The notes: generated by a model not told the origin, from the letters alone. Positions 16,927 to 25,846 are shown, counted from the first letter of the stretch. The stretch: DNA of 64,000 nt from Halobacillus campisalis (GCF_030345335.1 NZ_JAPVRC010000009.1:1-64000), one strand, 5' to 3'. A program made the numbers and translations.

Positions 16927-16934
16927 GAAATTTT

Positions 16935-16964
16935 GAGAGGGACGCTAAAGGTCGTCCTTTTCTT
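16935..16964 (+). terminator. Terminator of the yclNOPQ-like operon
   Basis: GGACG and CGTCC pair around CTAAAGGT and are followed by TTTTCTTT. Confidence 0.65.
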
Positions 16965-16972
16965 TATATTTG

Positions 16973-17026
16973 TTCGTTAACCTTTTAAAAATTAAGTTGA
17001 CATATGGAAGCATTTTCTTCTATGCT
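16973..17026 (+). promoter_or_regulatory. bioY promoter with possible BirA operator
   Basis: TTCGTTAACC (16973-16982) and AGTTGACA (16995-17002) resemble the two half-sites of the BirA biotin-repressor box. TTGACA (16997-17002) also makes a -35 element, with a weaker -10 TATGCT 18 bases on. Biotin repression of bioY is common in Firmicutes; the match here is imperfect. Confidence 0.45.
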
Positions 17027-17060
17027 AGTTTTATAAAATGTAGAGGAGAAGAGGTTGATT

Positions 17061-17663
17061 ATGGGACAAAAAACGAGATACAGTGCATTTGAATTAACGA
17101 TGGGGAGCCTATTTGTAGCGATGATGGCCGTCGGTGCCAATATTACGACTATTGCACCCTTCATGGTAGTAGGAGGCGTCCCGATTACGCTGCAAACATT
17201 TTTTGCTATATTAGCCGGTCTTATTCTTGGCAGCCGGATAGGCGCTTTATCGATGTTTACTTACTTATTGTTAGGTTTGGCAGGAGCACCAGTTTTCGCT
17301 CAATTTAAAGGAGGGCTTGGGATAGCGATCATGCCTACGTTCGGCTTTATACTATCCTATATTCTCATTGCTTACATAGCTGGTAAAATGGTCGAGCGTA
17401 AACGCACCCTGCCTACATACATTATTGCTGCATTAGTGGCGATGGCGATCAATTATATCGTTGGGACCAATTGGATGTACGCTGCCTATGTATTTTGGTT
17501 CGAGGCACCTGAAGGACTGACTTATTCACTCGTATGGGCATGGATGGCTGTACCACTTCCGAAAGATATCGTTTTAGCAATTTTAGCAGGAGTGCTGGCG
17601 AACCGTCTGGAGAAAAGTGTACTTCGCAACAGCTCATTTCGTCGAAATCAAAAAATCGCCTGA
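17061..17663 (+). CDS. bioY: Biotin transporter substrate-capture protein BioY
   Basis: About 200 residues from ATG 17061, following GAGAAGAGG. Six hydrophobic segments and the BioY hallmarks FMVVGGVPITLQTFFAILAG (about 36-55), LGSRIGALSMFTYLLLGLAGAPVF (about 57-80) and the C-terminal GTNWMY region. It is the S-component of an ECF-type importer that brings in biotin. A truncated bioB follows 11 bases downstream, so a former biotin unit has decayed to uptake only at this locus. Confidence 0.9.
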   Translation: MGQKTRYSAFELTMGSLFVAMMAVGANITTIAPFMVVGGVPITLQTFFAILAGLILGSRIGALSMFTYLLLGLAGAPVFAQFKGGLGIAIMPTFGFILSYILIAYIAGKMVERKRTLPTYIIAALVAMAINYIVGTNWMYAAYVFWFEAPEGLTYSLVWAWMAVPLPKDIVLAILAGVLANRLEKSVLRNSSFRRNQKIA

Positions 17664-17674
17664 GGTGGCATCAT

Positions 17675-17758
17675 ATGACAACTTGGAAGTTGTTAGCTGA
17701 GAAGGTACTCCAGTGACCAGGAAAAACGGATAGAGAAGCTTTGACTGTAAATAGATAA
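17675..17758 (+). pseudogene. bioB: Remnant of biotin synthase gene bioB
   Basis: ATG 17675 has GAGGTGG upstream and encodes MTTWKLLAEKVLQ before a TGA. In the same frame the sequence continues PGKTDREALTV. Biotin synthases start with a very similar segment (xxWxxLAEKVLxG...LTDEEAL). After 28 codons the similarity ends and a terminator follows. None of the radical-SAM CxxxCxxC region remains. This looks like a gene deleted except for its first codons, with one in-frame stop. Confidence 0.6.
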
Positions 17759-17762
17759 ATGG

Positions 17763-17788
17763 CAGGGCGCCTTGTGCGCCCTTATTTA
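17763..17788 (+). terminator. Terminator after bioY and the bioB remnant
   Basis: AGGGCGC and GCGCCCT pair around CTTGT and are followed by TATTTAAT. Confidence 0.7.
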
Positions 17789-17814
17789 ATGCCGTGGACT
17801 TAAGATTAGTAGTA

Positions 17815-17959
17815 TTTTACAGGACGAAGAGCAAGAGCCTGCCTTGTTTTCTAGCAGTTATTTTACAAACAACCTCTTCAACGTGCTTATGAGCTTTTAA
17901 AACGAATGGGGAAAGGGAAACATACAAACCAATGAACTGTTTGAAAAGGAGATTGCCTA
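17815..17959 (+). pseudogene. Possible decayed small gene ahead of uvsE
   Basis: Reading across three frames gives a plausible continuous peptide: LQDEEQEPALFSSSYFTNNLF in one frame, LQRAYELLKRMGKGKHTN in the next and NELFEKEIA ending in TAA at the uvsE start. Two one-base shifts (near 17879 and 17931) would be needed to join them. The end overlaps the uvsE ribosome site, as in an operon. I do not recognise the family, and the pieces are short, so chance cannot be excluded. Confidence 0.35.
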
Positions 17960-18910
17960 ATGATAATACGGTTTGGTTATGTGGCAAATGCTTTGAGTTT
18001 ATATGAATCTACACCCGCAAAAACAATGACATTTTCAAGATACCAAAAGCTTTCAAAAAACGAGCGTGACGAACAATTGGAGAGAATTATAAGAACGAAT
18101 ATAAAGAATACACAAAGAGCTCTGTATTATAACATTGCTCATCAAATTCCCCTCTACCGGTTTTCCTCATCTATAGTGCCGTTAGCTACACACGATGAAG
18201 TGGATTTTGATTACATTACGCCTTTTAAGGAAGAATACAAAAAAATTGGACGACTGGTTAAAGAGCATGGCTTGCGTACGAGCTTCCATCCTAATCAGTT
18301 CACGCTTTTCACAAGTGATAAGCCTCATGTTACAGAAAACGCTGTAAAGGACATGGAGTACCATTACAAATTGCTTCAAGCTATGGGACTGGAGAAAGAA
18401 GGGCTTATCAACATTCATGTGGGAGGAGCGTACGGTGATAAAGAAAAGTCAATTTCCCGCTTCCATGAAAATTTAAAACAGCTTCCCGAGTCTGTCAAAA
18501 AGCAGATGACACTAGAAAATGATGATAAAACTTATACTACAGAAGAAACACTCACGGTTTGCGAAAAAGAGGGTATTCCCATGATGTTCGATTATCACCA
18601 TTATATGGCTAACCATGATTCGCACGAAACGGTGAGCAATTTGCTTCCAAGATTCTTTGAAACCTGGCAGAGGATGCCTCCAAAAATTCACCTTTCATCT
18701 CCAAAGTCCGAATCAGCTTATCGCAGTCATTCCGATTTTGTAGATGTAGAGTTCATTAAACCGCTTCTTAACGAGCTGAAATCTTTAAATCAGGATGTCG
18801 ATTGTATGATAGAAGCCAAAGAGAAAGATCGAGCTTTATTGAAGCTGGTAGAGGATATTTCATCAATTCGAGGAGTGAAGCGTGTAAGTGGGGGAAGTGT
18901 ACAGCTATAA
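17960..18910 (+). CDS. uvsE: UV damage endonuclease UvsE
   Basis: 316 residues, a TIM-barrel endonuclease of the UvdE/UvsE family. Seen: [13 protein letters not shown] at the N-terminus, [12 protein letters not shown] (about 105-116), [13 protein letters not shown] (about 151-163), LENDDKTYT (about 187-195) and [12 protein letters not shown] (about 211-222), which carry the metal-binding His, Glu and Asp residues. It nicks DNA 5' of UV photoproducts, starting an alternative excision repair. AAAAGGAG lies 8 bases before the ATG. A strong terminator follows. Confidence 0.9.
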   Translation: MIIRFGYVANALSLYESTPAKTMTFSRYQKLSKNERDEQLERIIRTNIKNTQRALYYNIAHQIPLYRFSSSIVPLATHDEVDFDYITPFKEEYKKIGRLVKEHGLRTSFHPNQFTLFTSDKPHVTENAVKDMEYHYKLLQAMGLEKEGLINIHVGGAYGDKEKSISRFHENLKQLPESVKKQMTLENDDKTYTTEETLTVCEKEGIPMMFDYHHYMANHDSHETVSNLLPRFFETWQRMPPKIHLSSPKSESAYRSHSDFVDVEFIKPLLNELKSLNQDVDCMIEAKEKDRALLKLVEDISSIRGVKRVSGGSVQL

Positions 18911-18942
18911 AAAACGCCGCGGAATCCCGCGGCGTTTTTAAC
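18911..18942. terminator. Bidirectional terminator between uvsE and the YceI gene
   Basis: AACGCCGCGG and CCGCGGCGTT pair around AATC, with A-runs on one side and T-runs on the other. Confidence 0.9.
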
Positions 18943-18946
18943 GTCA

Positions 18947-19477
18947 TTATTCTGCTGCGATAAACTCGAAGTTACCTTCGAATTTCACGTCTTTTCCTAG
19001 CAGCATTCCGCCGGTTTCCAGTGCGGCGTTATACGTCATACCGTAAGCTTCGCGGTTCACTTTACCGGATACATCAAATCCTGCAACTGTACTGCCGTCC
19101 ATTGGACTCTTAGAAGTACCATTGTATTCGACAGTAAATGTTTCTTCGTTCGTAACTCCTTTAATCGTAAAGTCGCCTGTTACTTCGTATTCTTCGTCAG
19201 AAATTTTTTTAATCGACTTGCTTTCAAACACCATATTCGGATACTTTTCTGCTTCGAAAAAATCTCCCGTGCGCAGGTGGTTGTCACGATCCTCATTACC
19301 TGTATTGATAGAAGCGACTGGGATGGTCACTTTCACACTTGCATTTTCAACATTTGATAGATCCCCGTTGAATTCTACTTCAAAATCTTCGAATTCTCCT
19401 TTAGCTTTGGAAACCATCATGTGCTTGATTTGAAAGTCAATAGCACTGTGCACCTTGTCTAGAGTTAGAGTTGTCAT
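18947..19477 (-). CDS. YceI-family polyisoprenoid-binding-like protein
   Basis: 176 residues from the ATG at 19477, which has AGGAGG 8 bases upstream; a longer frame reaching 19621 has no ribosome site. The YceI beta-barrel pattern is clear: VHSAIDFQIKHMMVSKAKGEF (about 8-28), NGDLSNVENASVKV, HLRTGDFFEAEKYPNMVF (about 73-90) and ALETGGMLLGKDVKF near the end. The family binds lipid-like isoprenoid chains and is linked to stress or acid resistance. No signal peptide is seen, so it is likely cytosolic here. Confidence 0.88.
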   Translation of the reverse strand: MTTLTLDKVHSAIDFQIKHMMVSKAKGEFEDFEVEFNGDLSNVENASVKVTIPVASINTGNEDRDNHLRTGDFFEAEKYPNMVFESKSIKKISDEEYEVTGDFTIKGVTNEETFTVEYNGTSKSPMDGSTVAGFDVSGKVNREAYGMTYNAALETGGMLLGKDVKFEGNFEFIAAE

Positions 19478-19668
19478 TAATAATTCCTCCTGTAAATAAG
19501 TTATAAAATAAAAACGAGTTACTTTATGTAAGTAACTATACAATGAATTTATTTTGAAGTCAAGATAATAAGTGTTTTTATTTATATTCTTTCGACCACA
19601 AAAGATTAATATTCCCCGCACTTAATAGTCTTCACATAATTAGGCACATATTAAACAAGGAAACTAAA

Positions 19669-19702
19669 AAAGACTTGAGCTCTTAAAAGCTCAAGTCTTT
19701 AT
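19669..19702 (-). terminator. Terminator of the RDD gene
   Basis: AAAGACTTGAGCT and AGCTCAAGTCTTT pair around a short loop, with T-rich sequence on the minus-strand exit side. Confidence 0.85.
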
Positions 19703-19705
19703 AAA

Positions 19706-20119
19706 TCATGACAGTTCTCCAGGTTTTGCTTCTGTAACATATGTACCGGCAATAAAATCATGTATGGATCTGTGATCATCTCTTATACCCACCATAAAAG
19801 CACTGACGAGCACACCGATACCCAGTGTCAAACCGTAAAGTATATTAGCCAGCAAAAACCTCATAAGCATAGTTCCAATACCTACATCCTGACCATCTAC
19901 CTTAACGATCCGGATGCCCATTAATTTCTTTCCAACGGTGTAGCCATACCATAATACTGGAAGAATCAGCATAACGAGATATTGAATGATGTTTGGGACA
20001 GGATGGTTGTCACCCCAGCCCAGGGTCAAATCAAATAGTATAAATAAAGGGAAAAAGATAATAAGGCCGTCCAGTACACTTGCGCCTAATCTTTTCCAAA
20101 AACCGACAGAACGTTCCAT
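19706..20119 (-). CDS. RDD-family membrane protein
   Basis: 137 residues with three hydrophobic segments (about 18-33, 42-60 and 88-112). The RDD pattern is present: GFWKRLGASVLDGLI near the N-terminus (Arg and Asp), GYTVGKKLMGIRIV (about 59-72) and DDHRSIHDFIAGT near the C-terminus. Family members are small membrane proteins of uncertain role; some affect sodium or osmotic tolerance. Preceded by a GGGGA ribosome site. Confidence 0.82.
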   Translation of the reverse strand: MERSVGFWKRLGASVLDGLIIFFPLFILFDLTLGWGDNHPVPNIIQYLVMLILPVLWYGYTVGKKLMGIRIVKVDGQDVGIGTMLMRFLLANILYGLTLGIGVLVSAFMVGIRDDHRSIHDFIAGTYVTEAKPGELS

Positions 20120-20203
20120 GATATTCCCCTTTCAAAATAATGTACCATCATTTTACTTTTATTAGCGTATCTTCTGCAATAAAAAATAATTCAACAGGTT
20201 TAC

Positions 20204-20833
20204 CTACTTCAGTATTCTGCGTGCTTCCATAAAGCGCTGGACACCTGTAAATAATTCTACAGCAAAAAAGAGAAGGGTAGACCAATACAATAAGCTTGGA
20301 AAAAGCAGCATAATACTGAACAGCACAAAACCTTCCGTACGTTCAGCCAGCCCGGCTTGATAATAGAATGATTTAACTCCTGACTTCTCCGATACCGAAC
20401 CGACTACTAAAAAAATAGTCATTGAGATAACTATAGAAACACTCAGTAATAGCAGCGGCCACATCACTTCAGGATGTACGTAAGCAATTGCAATAATCAT
20501 AGAGACTTCTACGATACGATCGAACGTAATGTCCATAACCGTTCCAAACGGCGAGGTTTTTGTATGGCGAGCCATCGTTCCGTCCACCGCATCAAGAAAC
20601 CCTGATAACCATAAAAAAACTACTGCTAAAACGGGGAATCCCATGACATATAGAATGCTGGTTCCAAGACCGATAAATAAAGCAGTGATCGTTATTTGAT
20701 CAGCCGTGAACCCCTTTTTTAACAGCCAATGAGCTGTATGGTTAATCGGGGGCTGTACAAATTTTCTAGCGTGTGTATCTAACATTTGTTCACCAACTTT
20801 GTCTAAGGTGTCATCCAACCAGAAGTATACCAT
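20204..20833 (-). CDS. CDP-alcohol phosphatidyltransferase family protein
   Basis: 209 residues with about six hydrophobic helices. The family signature DAVDGTMAR...G...D...D is at about 81-105, with Asp residues that bind the metal ions and CDP. The gap between AR and the Gly is seven residues, one fewer than the usual eight. Such enzymes move a phosphatidyl or other phospho-alcohol group from a CDP-alcohol to an alcohol in membrane lipid synthesis. The acceptor (glycerophosphate, inositol, serine or other) cannot be decided, and no partner gene is beside it. Confidence 0.78.
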   Translation of the reverse strand: MVYFWLDDTLDKVGEQMLDTHARKFVQPPINHTAHWLLKKGFTADQITITALFIGLGTSILYVMGFPVLAVVFLWLSGFLDAVDGTMARHTKTSPFGTVMDITFDRIVEVSMIIAIAYVHPEVMWPLLLLSVSIVISMTIFLVVGSVSEKSGVKSFYYQAGLAERTEGFVLFSIMLLFPSLLYWSTLLFFAVELFTGVQRFMEARRILK

Positions 20834-20847
20834 GAAGAAAAGGGGAA

Positions 20848-20893
20848 ATATAAAACCCCTGCTTATCTGGTAGGAATAAGCAGAGGTTCATTA
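20848..20893 (-). terminator. Terminator of the AGCS symporter gene
   Basis: On the minus strand AACCTCTGCTTATT and AATAAGCAGGGGTT-type arms pair around an 8-base loop, followed by a T-rich tail. Confidence 0.75.
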
Positions 20894-20907
20894 AGAAAAG
20901 AATGAAT

Positions 20908-22335
20908 TTAGCGAGCGGCGCGACGCTTTTCGTCGTCATCCATTTCATCTTCAACGAAAAGCGTGACCGTTCTCTTTTTAGTTTTCTTCTTATACACTCG
21001 AATGACGTAATCGTCTGTCAGTGCTGCAATTTCCTTGTGCAGGAAGAGAAGAGGGATAATATTAGCCAGCAATACAAAAGCCAGGAGTAAATCAAGGAAT
21101 TGCCAGACGAATTGTAACCCGCCTACAGCTCCAAAAAATACAGCAGCTATATAAACGATCCTCATCAAACGTGCGGCTTTTAAATTGAATAAAAATTCAG
21201 CCTGTTTTTCTCCATAAAATATTAATATACCAAGGGTTGTAATGACAAAGAAAATTAGGAAGACCGTAATAAAGGCTCCTCCAAATACATCACCAAATTC
21301 AGTGGCGATGGCTACATTGATCATATTCGAAGCATCAGCCGTTCCGACTTCCGTCCAGGCTCCAGTTACGAGTACAACAAGACCAGACATAGAACAAATG
21401 ACAATCGTGTCTACAAAAACGGAAAATATTCCCCATAAGGCCTGGCGGGAAGGGTGATCGGTCTTTGCAGCAGAGTGAGCGATAGGGGCTGTCCCCAGCC
21501 CGGCTTCGTTAGAATAAAGCCCTCGAGCGATCCCCCAGCGGAGTGCTTGTGCAATTCCAGCCCCTGCAAAACCTCCTGCGGCGGAAATAGGAGTGAAAGC
21601 ATGAGTGAAAATCAGACCGAATACACTCGGGATTTGATCGATGTTGACGAAGATGATATACAGACACACACCTACATAAGTAAGTACCATAGCTGGCACC
21701 ATTTTGTCCGTTACCTTACCAATTCGTTTAATTCCACCGAACACTACGACAGCAATCACTGCACACATGACCAGTCCAGTGATTTCAACAGGCCATCCGA
21801 AAGCTCCTTCCGTCTGCGTCGCTATCGAATTGGATTGGACCATAGTACTTGGAATCAATTCAATCATGAGGAAGAAAGCGAACGCAGAGGCAACCCATTT
21901 CCATCCCAGGGCTTTTCTTATGTAATATTGCGGCCCTCCGACCCATTCATTTTTTTCGTTTTTCTCACGATATTTCAAACCTAATAAGATTTCAGAGTAT
22001 TTAGTGGCCATTCCGATAAGAGCTACCATCCACATCCAAAATAATGCACCAGGTCCTCCAAGGGAGATCGCTACAGGTACGCCGACTATGTTAGTAGCAC
22101 CTGCGGTGGAAGCTAAAGCTGAAGTGAAAGCTTGAAAAGGGGTAATCGTACCGGTTTTTTCTGTCTTTTTAAAGATTTGACCTACGGTTTGGTGCAGCAC
22201 ATGCCCAAAAAAGCGAAATTGGAAAAATTTAATACGGATTGTTAGAAAAATACCACCCAAAATTAAAATGATAGCAAGGGGATAAGTCCACAAAAAATTA
22301 GATATATCCGCTATGAAACTCTCAAGTGCTTCCAA
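20908..22335 (-). CDS. Sodium:alanine/glycine symporter (AGCS family, AlsT-like)
   Basis: 475 residues with about 11 hydrophobic helices. The family signature GATNIVGVPVAISLGGPGALFWMW (about 79-102) lies between helices, and GGPQYYIRKALG (about 132-143) and SNEAGLGTAPIAHSAAKTDHP (about 279-299) are characteristic. It imports alanine, glycine or a related amino acid (some bacilli homologs carry glutamine) together with sodium ions. The cytosolic tail is charged. The gene stands alone with its own terminator. Confidence 0.88.
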   Translation of the reverse strand: MEALESFIADISNFLWTYPLAIILILGGIFLTIRIKFFQFRFFGHVLHQTVGQIFKKTEKTGTITPFQAFTSALASTAGATNIVGVPVAISLGGPGALFWMWMVALIGMATKYSEILLGLKYREKNEKNEWVGGPQYYIRKALGWKWVASAFAFFLMIELIPSTMVQSNSIATQTEGAFGWPVEITGLVMCAVIAVVVFGGIKRIGKVTDKMVPAMVLTYVGVCLYIIFVNIDQIPSVFGLIFTHAFTPISAAGGFAGAGIAQALRWGIARGLYSNEAGLGTAPIAHSAAKTDHPSRQALWGIFSVFVDTIVICSMSGLVVLVTGAWTEVGTADASNMINVAIATEFGDVFGGAFITVFLIFFVITTLGILIFYGEKQAEFLFNLKAARLMRIVYIAAVFFGAVGGLQFVWQFLDLLLAFVLLANIIPLLFLHKEIAALTDDYVIRVYKKKTKKRTVTLFVEDEMDDDEKRRAAR

Positions 22336-22476
22336 AGTGTAATCACCTCTCCTTTGTTAATTATGCAGAATATTCCCTAATTTTCATAATTTAAACAAAT
22401 ATGGAGGTGGATCGTGTCTACAAAACTGGTTTTAGGGTATGATTTCACTATAGAGTTGAGCAGAAGGAGAGTTTCT

Positions 22477-23073
22477 ATGATAATCGAAGAGGAATGGTTC
22501 AAGGATCATGATATGAGTAAACTGGTCAAAGGAGCTGTAGTGCCGAGGCCGATTGCCTGGGTCTCTACAGTGAGTAGGGATGGCATTCGCAATCTTGCCC
22601 CTTTCAGCTTTTTCACTGTCGCTTCTATGGATCCTATTACACTATGTATTTCTATCGGCAGAGTGGAAAGAGAAAAAGATACACTCGTGAACATTCGTGA
22701 TACCGGTGATTTTGTCATCAACATTGTCTCAGAATCGTTGGCTAACCAAATGCATATAAGCAGCAAATCCTACGGGCGGGAAGAAGACGAATTTTTTAAA
22801 GCGGGGACCAGGGGTGAAGAAAGTGTGAAAGTGACTGCCCCTCGAGCTGCCAACGCTCCCATAAGTTTTGAGTGTAAGTTGGATAAAATCATCGAAGTGG
22901 GTTCCAGTGACCTCATCTTAGGAAAAGTCGTTTGTTATCATATTAAAGATGACTTACTCATTCCAGGGGAAAAAGTCGACCCTTATAAACTGTCGCCTGT
23001 GGGAAGAATGGCTGGAAATTACAGCTTTATTCGTGAATTTTATCGCCTGCCTAACAGTAACTTACCTAAATAA
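22477..23073 (+). CDS. Flavin-reductase-like FMN-binding protein
   Basis: About 198 residues from ATG 22477, chosen because AGAAGGAGAG lies 5-7 bases upstream. A GTG at 22414 with GGAGGTGG upstream would add 21 residues lacking family similarity. The split-barrel flavin-binding pattern is visible: AVVPRPIAWVSTVSRDGIRNLAPFSFF (about 21-47), DTLVNIRDTGDFVINIV (about 71-87), and a C-terminal GRMAGNYSF. Relatives bind FMN and reduce flavin or act as small oxidoreductases. The precise reaction is unknown. Confidence 0.8.
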   Translation: MIIEEEWFKDHDMSKLVKGAVVPRPIAWVSTVSRDGIRNLAPFSFFTVASMDPITLCISIGRVEREKDTLVNIRDTGDFVINIVSESLANQMHISSKSYGREEDEFFKAGTRGEESVKVTAPRAANAPISFECKLDKIIEVGSSDLILGKVVCYHIKDDLLIPGEKVDPYKLSPVGRMAGNYSFIREFYRLPNSNLPK

Positions 23074-23115
23074 CAGGTTTGAGACGGTTTCCGTTCCTAA
23101 GAATGGAGGTTGAAA

Positions 23116-23153
23116 GACCGGGAAATCACTCGCTTTCCATGGGCGTACGAAGC
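23116..23153 (-). repeat. Family A fragment (truncated copy 5)
   Basis: Only one arm and the start of the core remain: GACCGGGAAATCACTCGC, then TTTCCATGGGCGTACG. It matches the inverse of the copy at 309-476, including its unusual CATGGGCGTACG stem, and then stops at AAGCT. Confidence 0.75.
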
Positions 23154-23311
23154 TACTAAAGAGTCGCAACAGGGTTTTGAGCTTTTTTAGAAAAGGTTCA
23201 GTACCTGCTGCTCGGAACACTGTTTAGTCCTTCGGTTATTTTCTTCTAAACAGCCATTTTAACCATGCTAGAAAAAATTTGTCACATGAGAGCTTTATTC
23301 TTTCATTTCTA

Positions 23312-23479
23312 ATTCCGTCCCTCAACATTATAGTTAGGTGGTTTTAGGAAGGGGGGAGACTCCTGCGGGAAGAGAATGAATGGTGAGATCCCGGAAGGAG
23401 AAGCCTTAGGAAGCTCACTGCACTCCCACGGAAAGCGAGCCCTTCCTAAAACCACCTTTTACTCATCACAATGACGGAA
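23312..23479 (+). repeat. Family A palindromic repeat, copy 6
   Basis: The outermost arms are ATTCCGTC (23312-23319) and GACGGAA (23473-23479); the inner arms AGGTGGTTTTAGGAAGG and CCTTCCTAAAACCACCT are perfect complements. The core reads GAGACTCCTGCGGGA, GGTGAGATCCCGG, GGAAGCTCACT and TCCCACGGAAAGCGAG. Confidence 0.9.
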
Positions 23480-23567
23480 CAGTAGAAAGTCTAATAGTCG
23501 AGTCTTCCTTATAACTGGAATATCATTGGATAACTCTTTTATAAAAAATCAGCTGCGTTTAACATAA

Positions 23568-23606
23568 AAAACCCTCCAGTCTCGAGTTGAGACTGGAGGG
23601 TTGGTC
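23568..23606 (-). terminator. Terminator of the PCYCGC lipoprotein gene
   Basis: AACCCTCCAGTCTC and GAGACTGGAGGGTT pair around GAGTT; the minus-strand exit is T-rich. Confidence 0.9.
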
Positions 23607-23614
23607 ACTTACCA

Positions 23615-24109
23615 TTATACTTCTGGAGTAGGTGTAGGGTCTGCATACCCTTTTTCATACTTCTCATCTATATCTTCACGAATGTCTTCCACAGATTTGC
23701 CGTCCTGGTGATCCACGATAGCTTGAGCTGCAATCTCTAAACATACTCCGCATTTTGTTCCATGATCATCCCATACAAGCGATCCATCCTCATGATTTTC
23801 AGAAATGAAGCAATCATAATTATCACGATGTCCTGCCGTTTCTCCACAGCCGCAATAGCATGGCATTTGTTCCAGTAAATCTTTGTTTTTAGAAGCAGCA
23901 AAGTAAATGTCCTGGACTTCCTCGGGTTTTTCTCCTAAGAAAGCTGGCTGGACGTCTAGACTTGAAGTTTCTTCACGTATATCTCCATTTTCAGTAGTTT
24001 CATAGGTATGACCCTCATGGTCAGCCGCGGACTCATCCTTACCTTCAGCACATCCCGCTAAAAAGGTGGACAGTAACAAACTAACAACGATAAAAAACTT
24101 TATTTTCAA
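23615..24109 (-). CDS. PCYCGC-motif lipoprotein
   Basis: 164 residues. A lipoprotein signal ends in LAGC near residue 20. The mature region has the family motif MPCYCGCGETAGHRDNYDCF (about 82-101) and a second pair KCGVC near 119-123, so six or more Cys residues may bind metal or form disulfides. The acidic, His-containing linker DHEGHTYE follows the lipobox. The function of PCYCGC proteins is not established; a metal- or redox-related role outside the membrane is a reasonable guess. It has its own terminator. Confidence 0.85.
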   Translation of the reverse strand: MKIKFFIVVSLLLSTFLAGCAEGKDESAADHEGHTYETTENGDIREETSSLDVQPAFLGEKPEEVQDIYFAASKNKDLLEQMPCYCGCGETAGHRDNYDCFISENHEDGSLVWDDHGTKCGVCLEIAAQAIVDHQDGKSVEDIREDIDEKYEKGYADPTPTPEV

Positions 24110-24211
24110 TAAGATCTTCCTCCTATTATATAAATCTCCTCTATCATAGTTGGAACGAGGAGAAAGTACAAGGTAGTTTGGACCTATGAAACGAGAAGTG
24201 AATTCACGGGC

Positions 24212-25846
24212 TTATTTGCCAAACGAAGATAAAAACTTCACCCGGTCCCCCATTGGCGGGACACGATCATCCACTAGTGCGATTTCCAATATGGCGGGTC
24301 CATTTTGATAGAGTAACTTTTCGATAGATTCCTGTTCCAAATCTTCCATCTTATCTACGCGGATACTCGGAATTCCCATAGTGCGCGCTAAAGCAGAAAT
24401 ATCCACAGGCTCTTGTGCGAAGCGTTCGTGGGCTCTTTGATACTGGAGAGAGTGCCCATGATGCACCATTCCTAATCGGGCGTTGTTCATCACAACAAAT
24501 AAGACAGGAATATTATACTCCTTGGCTGTGAGTAGTTCCATTCCATGCATGAAAAAGCATCCATCCCCGGTTATACTGACAGTCGGCCGCCCAGGGTCTG
24601 CTAGTTTGGCTCCGATTCCACTGCCAATTCCGCTCCCCATAGCTCCAAAATGAACATTGATATCAAAGCAATCCTTTTCCAAAACGTTCATGTGGTGGAT
24701 GACATATGCCATGAATTCTCCGATATCTATCGTATACCGCGTATCTACAGGCAGTAAATCTTGCAATCTCAGCAGAGCATTCTTCGTACTGAACTCGTCT
24801 GTTATCGTCTCAAAATCCCTCCGGACGTGGGAAGGAGTGGTACGCTCATATCCTAAAAGGTGAAGTTCTTCATTAATAGCCGAAAGAGCGATGTCAATAT
24901 CCCCGAGCACAGGTAGATCGACGGGATATTTTCTATTGAATACTTCTTGGTCAAAATCTATTTGGATCAACGTTTTATCTTTTGTGATATTTGGATTGTA
25001 ATTATTTGTGGCTGTTTCTCCAAGGCTGGACCCTGCAATGAGCACAGTATCGAAATCGCCTTGATTGATAAGGTCGGAAGCTTGTTCATGACCTGCAAAA
25101 CCGAAGATCCCTTTTCGTAAAGGATGATCGTCAGGAATAAGTCCCTTTGCTTGAGGTGAGGTGACGATCGGCCAATTCAGTATTTCTGCTAATTCAATGA
25201 GCTGGGGCACTGCACTGCGAATGCCCTGGCCGGCAAAGATATAGCCTTTTCTACTGGAAGCTAATTGTTGGACAGCTTTTTCTATAGTTTTGTGATCTGG
25301 TAGAATCGGCGTTCTTTTCGGAAATGGAGGCAAAGGAACAGGCTCCATGGTTTGTAGCTGCACGTCAATCGGCATAGCGATATGGACAGGGCCGGGGACT
25401 CCGGATAAAGCGATTTCTACAGCTTTATGGACTTCTTCAAGTAATTCGTCGGCATTGTCTACTCGTTTACTATACTTTGTCACCGGTTCAAAGATCGGAT
25501 GGGCATCAAGCTCTTGAGAAGCGTTTAATCCCACAGTACTTACAGGTACAGATCCAGTTATAAAAAGGATCGGTAAATGCTCTCGCATCGCATTAGCTGC
25601 ACCAGTCACCAGGTTTGTGCCACCAGGACCGCTGCTGCCGATGCATACGGCTAGCTCTTTGGAATATTTGGCGTAGGCTGCTGCCATATAAGAAGCTGCA
25701 CCTTCATGTTTTGTCACGATCGGTGTAATTTCAGGGGTTTCGTACAATTCATCAAAAAATGCGTTGACTGAACCAGCAGGAATCCCGAAAATATAAGAAA
25801 CATCTCCACTCTTCAAGTAATCCACTACCGCTTTAGCTGATTTCAT
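24212..25846 (-). CDS. Acetolactate-synthase-like thiamine-pyrophosphate enzyme
   Basis: 544 residues in the three-domain TPP-enzyme layout. The N-terminal Pyr domain has the catalytic Glu in TKHEGAASYMA (about 45-55). The middle domain is at about 190-330. The C-terminal PP domain has GDGCFFMHGMELLTAKEYNIPVLFVVMNN (about 429-457), the thiamine-diphosphate metal site. It resembles acetolactate synthases of the AlsS/IlvB group but stands alone, without a small regulatory subunit, isomeroreductase or decarboxylase gene nearby. Other decarboxylating TPP enzymes (for example sulfoacetaldehyde or oxalyl-CoA types) are possible. Read 30 bases after the GGDEF-EAL gene, in the same direction. Confidence 0.8.
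   Translation of the reverse strand: MKSAKAVVDYLKSGDVSYIFGIPAGSVNAFFDELYETPEITPIVTKHEGAASYMAAAYAKYSKELAVCIGSSGPGGTNLVTGAANAMREHLPILFITGSVPVSTVGLNASQELDAHPIFEPVTKYSKRVDNADELLEEVHKAVEIALSGVPGPVHIAMPIDVQLQTMEPVPLPPFPKRTPILPDHKTIEKAVQQLASSRKGYIFAGQGIRSAVPQLIELAEILNWPIVTSPQAKGLIPDDHPLRKGIFGFAGHEQASDLINQGDFDTVLIAGSSLGETATNNYNPNITKDKTLIQIDFDQEVFNRKYPVDLPVLGDIDIALSAINEELHLLGYERTTPSHVRRDFETITDEFSTKNALLRLQDLLPVDTRYTIDIGEFMAYVIHHMNVLEKDCFDINVHFGAMGSGIGSGIGAKLADPGRPTVSITGDGCFFMHGMELLTAKEYNIPVLFVVMNNARLGMVHHGHSLQYQRAHERFAQEPVDISALARTMGIPSIRVDKMEDLEQESIEKLLYQNGPAILEIALVDDRVPPMGDRVKFLSSFGK

Noticed and set aside
20204-20833. PgsA, phosphatidylserine synthase or another named phospholipid enzyme
   Set aside because: The signature supports the superfamily only; no residue or neighbour decides the acceptor.
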